Positions 35,161-43,000 of a stretch of DNA of 64,000 nucleotides are shown one piece after another; within the stretch, counting starts at the first letter, position 1; each line of letters starts with the position of its first letter. The notes below the pieces were generated by a model that worked only from the letters and a program-made list of their open reading frames with translations, was not told the origin of the DNA and ran no database searches. This DNA is from Streptomyces sp. NRRL S-646 (GTDB lineage: Bacteria; Actinomycetota; Actinomycetes; Streptomycetales; Streptomycetaceae), in the NCBI RefSeq assembly GCF_000720765.1, contig NZ_JODC01000015.1, positions 255,288-319,287 of the forward strand. Reading direction: 5' to 3'. The position numbers and the translations under genes are program-made.

Positions 35161-37470
35161 TCAGCTGACGTCCGACGGGTCCAGGCGGTAGAGCGACGAC
35201 GAGCTCGACCGGGACGTGGAGGACGAGGAGGACGAGGAGTTCGTGTTCGGGGTCGCGTTCGACGTCGAACTCTTGCTGTACGCGCTCTCCTTGACCGCCG
35301 TGCCGTGCTGCTTCACCCAGTTCGACACCTCGGTGCTGAGGTTGTTGCCGCCGCCGGGGCCGCCGCCCATGCCCCCGCTGCCGATCTGGATGTAGTGCAG
35401 CTCGCCCTTCTTCACCAGCTCCTTGAGCTTGGCGACCGTCATCGCGTTGTCGGACCCGGTGAAGCCCCACATGGAGATGACCGGTTCCTTGGCGCTGAGC
35501 TCGATCTGGGCGGCGCTCTGCGAGTTGGACACCGCGAGCAGCCACTTGGCGCCGTCCTGGTGCTTCTTCAGGTACGAGATGAGCTCGCTGTCCGCGCCGC
35601 CCATACCGCGGGGGCCGCCGCCCATGCCACCGCGGCCGAAGCCGCCGCGCGTTCCGGCCGTACCGCCGCCGGTGTCGCCCGTCCCGCGGGGTGCCTGGCC
35701 GCTGCCCTGCTGGGGCAGTTCGCCGTTGCCGCCGCCCGGCGTCATCTGACCGCCGCCCGGCAGTTCACCGTTCTGGCCCTGCTGCCCGCCGGGCATGCCG
35801 CCCCCGGCCTGGCTGTTCCGGGCGCCCTGTCGGGTGCCGCCCGGCATCTCGCCGCCGCCCGGGAAGCCGCCCCGGTTGCCGCCGCCACCGCCGGGTCCGC
35901 CCATGCCGCCGCCCGTCGAGGGGCCGGCCGTCGGGTTGGTGCCGCCCATGCCGCCGCCGGTGCTGCCGAACGGCTCCGAGGCGGCGTACGCCGTCGGACC
36001 CGCCAGCGCCGCGACCGCCGCTGCCGCGACCGAAGCCGTCAGCAGCCGGGCCCGGTTGCCGGAGCGGAAGACCAGCATGCCCACGATGCCGGCGACCGTC
36101 AGGACGCCGACCGTCGGCCACAGCCAGGTGTTCCAGCCGGAGGCTCGGCGAAGGAGGACGATCGCCCAGATGCCGGTGATGCCGAAGGCGGCCGGCAGGA
36201 CCCACGCCCAGCGCTTGTCGGCGAGGAACGCGTCCAGCAGCATCACGCCACCGCCGCCGCACAGCACCGCGATGCCCGGGGCGAGCGCGGTCGTGTAGTA
36301 GGGGTGCATGGTGCCCTGGGCGGTCGCGAAGATGACGTAGTGGAGGACGGTCCAGCCACCCCACAGGACCAGTGCCATCCGGCGGAGGTCCGTGCGCGGG
36401 GCCCGGCCGCACAGCACCAGGCCGCCGATCAGGGCGATCGCGGAGAAGGGCAGCAGCCAGGAGATCTGGCCGCCGAGGATGTCGTTGAACATCCGGCCCA
36501 GGCCGGCGGAGCCGGAGAAGCCGCCGCCTCCGCCACCGCCGCCTCCGCCACCGCCGCCTCCGCCACCGCCGCCTCCGCCACCGCCGCCTCCGCCGTTGCC
36601 CTCGCCGCCGAGGACACGGCCGAGGCCGTCGTAGCCCATGATCAGGTCCCAGGCGGAGCCGTCCGTGGAGCCGCCGATGTAGGGCCGGTCGGAGGCCGGG
36701 ACCAGCGAGACGGCGACGGCCCACCAGAAGCTGGAGACGGCCAGCACGGCCGCGGCAAGGAGCAGGTTGACGATGCGCCGCGCCCAGGGAGCCTTCGACG
36801 CGTAGAGGTAGAGCGCGAAGACGGCCGGGAGGGCGATCCAGCCCGCGAGCAGCTTGGTGTTGAAGGCGAGGCCGAAGCAGGCTGCCGAGCCGAGCAGCGG
36901 CAGCAGCTTCTCGTCACGGGTGGCGCGGAACGCGAGCGCCGCGCCCGCCACCATGAGGAACACCAGGAGTGTGTCGGGGTTGTTGTCGCGGTTGATCGCG
37001 ACGGTGATCGGGGTGAGCGCCAGCACCAGCGCGGCGACGGCTGCCGCGCCGTGGCCCCACACCCGCTTCACACTGGAGTGCAGGATCCAGATCGTGGCGA
37101 GGGCCACCACGATCATCGGCGCCATCATCTGCCAGGTGCCGAAGCCGAAGACGCGGCACGACAGGCCCATGACCATGAGCGCGAACGGCGGTTTGTCGAC
37201 GGTCAGGAAGTTGCCCGGGTCCAGCGAGCCGAAGAACCACGCCTTCCAGCTCTGCGTGCCGGCCCAGACGGCACCGCTGTAGAAGGTGTTCATGCTGGAG
37301 CCGGAGAGATTCCAGGCATACAGGGCAGCCGCCAGGACCAGGATCGCGACCAGCGCGGGCAGCGACCAGCGGGGCGCCTTGTCCGGGGGTGCCGCAGGTG
37401 GCGCCGGTGGCGGCCAGTCGGCGGACACGGTCTCGGTGGTGTGGGGGAGTGGATCGGTGGCAGATGTCAC
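35161..37470 (-). CDS. GT39-type membrane glycosyltransferase (YkcB/ArnT-like) with a poly-Gly tract
   Basis: A large polytopic protein (about 769 residues from the GTG at 37470; a TTG at 37485 is also in frame). The N-terminal half has PMT/ArnT-like transmembrane helices with the catalytic-loop Asp in FLTVDKPPFAL. It would transfer a sugar from a polyprenyl-phosphate donor to an external acceptor. A 25-glycine tract, encoded by 15-bp repeats, follows residue 280. A Gly/Met/Pro-rich linker and a C-terminal extracellular alpha/beta domain (LISYLKKHQDGAKWLLAVSNSQ ... ELHYIQIG) and Ser-rich tail end the protein. The substrate is unknown. Confidence 0.85.
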   Translation of the reverse strand: MTSATDPLPHTTETVSADWPPPAPPAAPPDKAPRWSLPALVAILVLAAALYAWNLSGSSMNTFYSGAVWAGTQSWKAWFFGSLDPGNFLTVDKPPFALMVMGLSCRVFGFGTWQMMAPMIVVALATIWILHSSVKRVWGHGAAAVAALVLALTPITVAINRDNNPDTLLVFLMVAGAALAFRATRDEKLLPLLGSAACFGLAFNTKLLAGWIALPAVFALYLYASKAPWARRIVNLLLAAAVLAVSSFWWAVAVSLVPASDRPYIGGSTDGSAWDLIMGYDGLGRVLGGEGNGGGGGGGGGGGGGGGGGGGGGGGGGFSGSAGLGRMFNDILGGQISWLLPFSAIALIGGLVLCGRAPRTDLRRMALVLWGGWTVLHYVIFATAQGTMHPYYTTALAPGIAVLCGGGGVMLLDAFLADKRWAWVLPAAFGITGIWAIVLLRRASGWNTWLWPTVGVLTVAGIVGMLVFRSGNRARLLTASVAAAAVAALAGPTAYAASEPFGSTGGGMGGTNPTAGPSTGGGMGGPGGGGGNRGGFPGGGEMPGGTRQGARNSQAGGGMPGGQQGQNGELPGGGQMTPGGGNGELPQQGSGQAPRGTGDTGGGTAGTRGGFGRGGMGGGPRGMGGADSELISYLKKHQDGAKWLLAVSNSQSAAQIELSAKEPVISMWGFTGSDNAMTVAKLKELVKKGELHYIQIGSGGMGGGPGGGNNLSTEVSNWVKQHGTAVKESAYSKSSTSNATPNTNSSSSSSSTSRSSSSSLYRLDPSDVS
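36521..36595 (-). repeat. Five tandem 15-bp repeats encoding poly-glycine
   Basis: The plus-strand unit CCGCCGCCTCCGCCA is repeated at 36521, 36536, 36551, 36566 and 36581, and the fifth copy differs only in its last base. Each unit encodes five glycines; together they give the 25-Gly tract of the GT39 protein. Confidence 0.95.
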
Positions 37471-37792
37471 GAGCGCATCGTGCAAAGGGGGAGTGAGTGC
37501 GCGCTGTGGCGAACCTGGCCAACAGCTGTGAATCAGTTGGGGAACCCGCGGTCCTTGACAGGTTCGGGACCGAGCTCCTCAGCCCGTGTCCGCCAGTACG
37601 GAGCGCGGCGCCCGCGTGATCGCGGCGTCATCCGCGCCGAGAGCGCCCGTGCCACTGCGGTAGGTTGACCGCCAATCACCGAACGCGCGTACAACTTCCG
37701 GACATTCCTGTGAGTCAAGAGAGGTGAGCGCGCCAGGAGTGCGCCACGAGTGCGCTGTGCGCTCATCGCCATCAAGATGACGGGGGACCTCC
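37471..37792. other. Intergenic region between GT39 and beta-lactamase-like genes
   Basis: This 322-bp gap has no credible ORF. It should hold divergent promoters. TTGACC at 37665 and TACAAC at 37690 (19-base spacer) could be a promoter for the rightward gene; TTGACA at 37555 lacks a good -10. Confidence 0.35.
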
Positions 37793-38647
37793 ATGACTCA
37801 CCACATATCCAGACGCGCCCGTGTGCTCGGTGCGGGCATCGCGGCCGGCGTACTCATACCGGTCGTGGCGGCCGCCTCGCCCGCCGCGGCCGCCACGACA
37901 CCGACCGTCAGCTGTACGTCCTCCAAGGCCGCCCTGGCCACCAAACTCCAGAAGGACATCACCGCCGCCCTCGCGAACCGCACGGGCACCGTCTCGGTCG
38001 GCCTCTACGACCGTTCCACCAACACGACTTGTTCGCTCAGAGCCACCTCGTCCTACGACTCCGCCAGCGCCGTCAAGGTCACCGTCCTCGCCACGCTGCT
38101 GTGGGACGCGAAGAAGCACAACCGCTATCTGACCGACACCGAGACCTCGCTTGCAAAGGCCATGATCACCAAGTCGGACAACGACGCGACCAGCAAGCTC
38201 TGGAAGCAGCTCGGCCTGACGAAGATCAAGGGCTTCCTGAGCGCCGCCGGAATGACGAAGACCGTGCCGGGCGCGAACGGCTACTGGGGTCTGACCCAGA
38301 TCAACGTCACCGACGAGCAGAAGCTGCTCAAGCTGATCACCGCGCAGAACACGGTCCTGAGCGACAACTCCCGTGCGTACATCCTGAAGTTGATGAGCCA
38401 GGTCATCTCCTCGCAGCGCTGGGGCACACCGTACGGAGCGCCCTCCGGGGTGTCGGTCCACGTCAAGAACGGCTGGCTGCAGCGCTCCACGCACGGCTGG
38501 CGGGTGCACAGCCTCGGCACCTTCAACGGCGGCGGCCACGACTACATGATCACGGTGCTCACCTGGGGCAACAGCACCATGAGCTATGGCATCAACACCA
38601 TTCAGGGTGTGGCGAAGGTGATCCACAGGGATCTAGGGACGGCCTGA
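37793..38647 (+). CDS. Secreted class A beta-lactamase-like serine hydrolase
   Basis: The 284-residue product has a signal peptide with a twin-Arg-like start (SRRARVLGAGIAAGV) and a beta-lactamase/D,D-peptidase fold. The three active-site motifs are visible: S92-A-V-K95, S128-D-N130 and K225-N-G227. I do not see a clear class A Glu166-type residue, so this may be a penicillin-binding or peptidase-like relative and not a true beta-lactamase. RBS GGGGGACC lies ahead of the ATG. Its stop codon is within the left arm of the inverted-repeat element at 38641. Confidence 0.85.
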   Translation: MTHHISRRARVLGAGIAAGVLIPVVAAASPAAAATTPTVSCTSSKAALATKLQKDITAALANRTGTVSVGLYDRSTNTTCSLRATSSYDSASAVKVTVLATLLWDAKKHNRYLTDTETSLAKAMITKSDNDATSKLWKQLGLTKIKGFLSAAGMTKTVPGANGYWGLTQINVTDEQKLLKLITAQNTVLSDNSRAYILKLMSQVISSQRWGTPYGAPSGVSVHVKNGWLQRSTHGWRVHSLGTFNGGGHDYMITVLTWGNSTMSYGINTIQGVAKVIHRDLGTA

Positions 38648-38806
38648 CAAATTCCCGCCTGCCGCGCGGCGTCTGGCACGCACGCTCGCCGCGTTGCCGA
38701 AACGCCCACGTGGCTCCTCCCCCACGCTCGAACGACCTCGCGCGGGGGGACCCCCATGACGCCGCGCGGCCCGCCCTCCGGGCGGACGACGGGAATTTGT
38801 CAGGCC
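38641..38806. repeat. 166-bp nested inverted-repeat element (MITE-like or large terminator)
   Basis: Terminal arms GGCCTGACAAATTCCCG (38641-38657) and CGGGAATTTGTCAGGCC (38790-38806) are perfect inverted repeats of 17 bp. Inside them GCCGCGCGGCGTC (38661-38673) pairs with GACGCCGCGCGGC (38758-38770). The middle has a relative of the repeat at 3105-3143 (reverse orientation, about 38714-38757). The left arm contains the TGA stop of the beta-lactamase-like gene. It could be a small non-autonomous element, a strong terminator, or both. No transposase is nearby. Confidence 0.75.
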
Positions 38807-38872
38807 GGCCCTGCCGCGAGTTGACCCCTGCCGGTCTCCCGCCCGTCACCCACCCGCCCTACGGTGACGCCC

Positions 38873-39892
38873 ATGCGCCTGAGAACCGTACTCGCGACAG
38901 TCACCGCGGCCCTGGCGGCGGCCACCAGCCTGACCGCCGCCGGGCCCGCCAACGCCCAGAACAGCAATGCCTGTTCGCCCTCCGTCTCCATCGACCGTTT
39001 CTCCGACGCGCTCGACAAGACGACGTACCAGGGCACCTTCGTCGGCAACTTCTCCGCGCTCGCCGTGGACCGCGACGGCTCGATCGCCGCGCTGGAGGAC
39101 CGCTCCTCCCTCTTCAGCCTGGACCGGAAGACCCTCGCGCCGAAGTCCGTCGTCCCGCTCGCCGACGAGAAGGGCGCCGCCCTCGACAGCGAGGGACTGG
39201 TCGTCGACGGCGACGGCACCCGCCTGATCACCTCGGAGACCGAGCCGTCCATCCGCCGCTACAGCGCGGACGGCAAGATCCTCGACCGCCTCCCGGTCCC
39301 GTCCTCGCTCCTTGTCGCCCCCGCGGGACGCGCCACCTCCAACCAGACCTTCGAGGGTCTGACCCTCCTCCCCGGCGGCCACACCCTCCTGGCCTCGATG
39401 GAGAACGCGATCTCCGGCGACTCCACGACCATCGTCCGCTTCCAGACCTGGGAGCGGACGAAGGGCGGGCACTTCCGGCTCGGCGCCCAGTACGCGTACC
39501 CGGTCGACTCCGGTCTCGGTGTCCCGGAGGTCCAGGCCACGCCCGACGGCCGCCTGCTCGTCCTGGAGCGCGGCTTCACCTCCGGCGTCGGCAACACGGT
39601 CCGCCTCTACCTGGCCGACCCGCGGCACGCGACGGACACCAGCGGCACCGAGAACCTCACGGGCCAGTCCGGCGTACGCCTGATCAGGAAGACCCTGCTC
39701 ACGGACATGGTGACCTGCCCGTCACTGGGAGCGACGGCCAAGCAGCCCCAGCCCAACCCCCTCCTCGACAACATCGAGGGAATGGCCGTCACCGGGTACT
39801 CGAAAGGCCGTCTGAAGGTACTGCTGGTGAGCGACGACAACCAGAACGCGGCGCAGACGACGCGGTTCTACTACTTGCGGGTACGTGTGTGA
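38873..39892 (+). CDS. Secreted phytase-like esterase (esterase-like phytase domain)
   Basis: This 339-residue protein has a signal peptide (LRTVLATVTAALAAATSLTAAGPANA) and a beta-propeller-type domain of the esterase-like activity of phytase family. The repeated patterns include FVGNFSALAVDRDGSIAALEDRS, SEGLVVDGDGTRLITSE, TFEGLTLLPGGHTLLASMEN and PEVQATPDGRLLVLERG. The biochemical activity is unproved. ATG at 38873 with a short GGTGA site; a GTG at 38864 is in frame. It follows the inverted-repeat element. Confidence 0.85.
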   Translation: MRLRTVLATVTAALAAATSLTAAGPANAQNSNACSPSVSIDRFSDALDKTTYQGTFVGNFSALAVDRDGSIAALEDRSSLFSLDRKTLAPKSVVPLADEKGAALDSEGLVVDGDGTRLITSETEPSIRRYSADGKILDRLPVPSSLLVAPAGRATSNQTFEGLTLLPGGHTLLASMENAISGDSTTIVRFQTWERTKGGHFRLGAQYAYPVDSGLGVPEVQATPDGRLLVLERGFTSGVGNTVRLYLADPRHATDTSGTENLTGQSGVRLIRKTLLTDMVTCPSLGATAKQPQPNPLLDNIEGMAVTGYSKGRLKVLLVSDDNQNAAQTTRFYYLRVRV

Positions 39893-40021
39893 TCGTCTCC
39901 TCCGTTTTTGATCCTCCCCTCCGCTTTGTCCCCCGATTTGTTGCGGCGGGATGAAATCGCCGCCCGTACGCGTTGGTGCCTTCCGGTAGATCAGGACTTC
40001 TGAGCGACGGAGGGCACCCGC

Positions 40022-43000
40022 GTGGAACCGCAACGGGGATGGGCACGACGGCTGGCGGGATACGCCTGGCGCTACCCCAAGGACGTTCTCCTCGCCCTCG
40101 GCTCGTCGCTCGCCGGTATGGCCGTCCTGGCGCTGGTTCCGCTGGTCACCAAGGTGATCATCGACGACGTCATCGGCGACCACAGCCGCCACATGGCGCC
40201 CTGGGCGGGCGCCCTGCTCGGTGCCGCCGTCCTCGTGTACATCGCCACCTACATACGCCGCTACTACGGCGGCCGTCTCGCCCTCGACGTCCAGCACGAC
40301 CTGCGGACCGAGATGTTCGAGACGATCACCCGGCTCGACGGCCGCCGCCAGGACGAGCTGTCCACCGGCCAGGTCGTCGGTCGCGCCACCAGCGACCTCC
40401 AGCTGATCCAGGGCCTGCTGTTCATGCTCCCGATGACCATCGGGAACCTCCTGCTCTTCCTGATCTCCCTCGTGGTCATGGCCTGGCTGTCGCTGCCGCT
40501 GACCCTGGTCGCCCTCGCCGTGGCCCCCGCTCTGTGGTGGATCGCCAAGCGCAGCCGCTCCAAGCTGCACCCCGCCACCTGGTACGCCCAGGCCCAGGCC
40601 GCCGCCGTCGCCGGTGTGGTCGACGGCGCCGTCAGCGGCGTACGCGTGGTGAAGGGCTTCGGGCAGGAGGAGCAGGAGACCGGGAAGCTCAGGGAGGTCG
40701 GGCGGCGGCTGTTCGCGGGGCGCCTGCGCACGATCCGGCTGAACAGCACGTTCACCCCGGCCCTCCAGGCCGTCCCGGCGCTCGGCCAGGTCGCCATGCT
40801 GGCGCTGGGCGGCTGGCTGGCCGTCCGTGGACACATCACCCTCGGCACGTTCGTCGCCTTCTCCACCTACCTGGCCCAGCTGGTCGGGCCGGTCCGCATG
40901 CTCGCCATGGTCCTCACGGTCGGGCAGCAGGCGCGCGCCGGCACCGAACGCGTCCTGGAGCTGATCGACACCCAGCCGTCCATGACGGACGGGACGAAGG
41001 AACTTCCCGCCGACGCACCCGCGACCGTCGAGTTCGACGACGTGTCCTTCGGGTACGACCACGAGCGCCCGGTCCTCGACGGGCTGAGCTTCGAGATCCG
41101 ACCGGGCGAGACCCTCGCCGTGGTCGGCTCCTCCGGCTCCGGCAAGTCGACCGTGTCCCTGTTGATGCCCCGCTTCTACGACGTCACCCACGGCGCCGTC
41201 CTCATCGGCGGCCACGACGTCCGCGAGCTCACCCTCGACTCGCTGCGGGCCGCGATCGGGCTGGTCCCCGAGGACTCCTTCCTCTTCTCGGACACCGTGC
41301 GCAGCAACATCGCCTACGGCCGTCCCGACGCCACCGACGAGCAGATCGAGGCCGCCGCGCGCGCCGCCCAGGCGGACCGTTTCATCACCGAGCTCCCGGA
41401 CGGCTACGACACCAAGGTCGGCGAGCACGGGCTGACCCTCTCCGGCGGCCAGCGCCAGCGCGTCGCCCTGGCCCGCGCGATCCTCACCGACCCGCGCCTG
41501 CTCGTCCTCGACGACGCCACCTCCGCCGTCGACGCCCGCGTGGAGCACGAGATCCACGAGGCGCTGAAGCAGGTCATGCAGGGCCGCACGACCCTGCTCA
41601 TCGCGCACCGCCGCTCCACCCTCAATCTCGCCGACCGCATAGCCGTCCTCGACGCCGGCCGCCTCGCCGACATCGGCACCCACGAGGAACTGCAGGAACG
41701 GTCCGCCCTCTACCGCCGTCTGCTCACCGACCCCGACGAGCTCGGCGGCGTCTCGCCCGGCCACACCCCGCCCTCCGTACCGGCCGAGGACACCTCGGTA
41801 CGGGACGAGCTGGACGCCGAGTTCGACGCCGAGCGCGGTCTGACGCCCCGCCTGTGGACCGGCGACCGCGAGCCCAAGGACACCGCGCTGGCCGGGATGC
41901 CCGCCACCCCCGAACTCCTTGCCGAGGTCGACGCGCTGCCCCCGGCGAACGACACCCCGGACATCGACGAGGCACAGGCGGTGCGGCCGGAGGAGTCGTA
42001 CGGCCTGAAGCGGCTGCTGCGCGGCTTCGGGCTGCCGCTGCTGGTCAGCCTGGCGCTCGTCGCCGTGGACGCGGGCATGAGCCTGCTGCTGCCGATCATG
42101 ATCCGGCACGGTATCGACCAGGGCGTCTCCAAGCTCGCCCTCGGCGCGGTCTGGTCGGCCTCGCTGCTGGCGCTGCTCGCCGTGGTGGTGCAGTGGGCGG
42201 CGCAGCGGGGTGAGACCCGGATGACAGGGTGCACGGGGGAGCGGGTCCTGTACTCGCTCCGTCTGAAGATCTTCGCCCAGCTGCAGCGGCTCGGACTCGA
42301 CTACTACGAGCGGGAGTTGACCGGCCGGATCATGACGCGGATGACGACCGACGTCGACGCGCTCTCGACCTTCCTGCAGACCGGTCTGGTCACCGCGTTC
42401 GTCTCGGTCGTCACCTTCTTCGGCATCATGGTCGCCCTGCTGGTGATCGACCTGCAGCTGGCGCTCGTGGTCTTCGCCACGCTGCCGCCGCTGATCGTCG
42501 CGACGTTCTTCTTCCGCCGGGCGAGCGTGAAGGCGTACGAACTGGCCCGTGAGCGGGTGTCGGTGGTGAACGCCGACCTCCAGGAGTCCGTCTCCGGGCT
42601 GCGGATCGTGCAGGCCTTCCGGCGCGAGGGGGACGGCGGCCGGCGGTTCGCGGAGCGCAGCGACAGCTATCGCAAGGCCCGTATCCGGGGGCAGTGGCTG
42701 ATATCGATCTACTTCCCCTTCGTGCAGCTGCTGTCGTCCGTGGCCGCCGCAGCCGTGCTGATAGCGGGTGCGGGACGGGTCGACGACGCCACGCTCACGA
42801 CCGGCGCCCTGGTGGCGTACCTGCTCTACATCGACCTGTTCTTCGCCCCGGTCCAGCAGCTCTCCCAGGTCTTCGACGGCTACCAGCAGGCCACCGTCTC
42901 CCTCGGCCGCATCCAGGAACTCCTCCAGGAGCCGACCTCCACCAAGTCCGCCGACGAACCCCTCGAAGTGCTCTCCCTGCGCGGCGAGGTCGCCTTCGAA

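Noticed and set aside
36521..36595. CRISPR-like array
   Set aside because: The units are contiguous 15-mers without spacers and encode glycine codons in frame.
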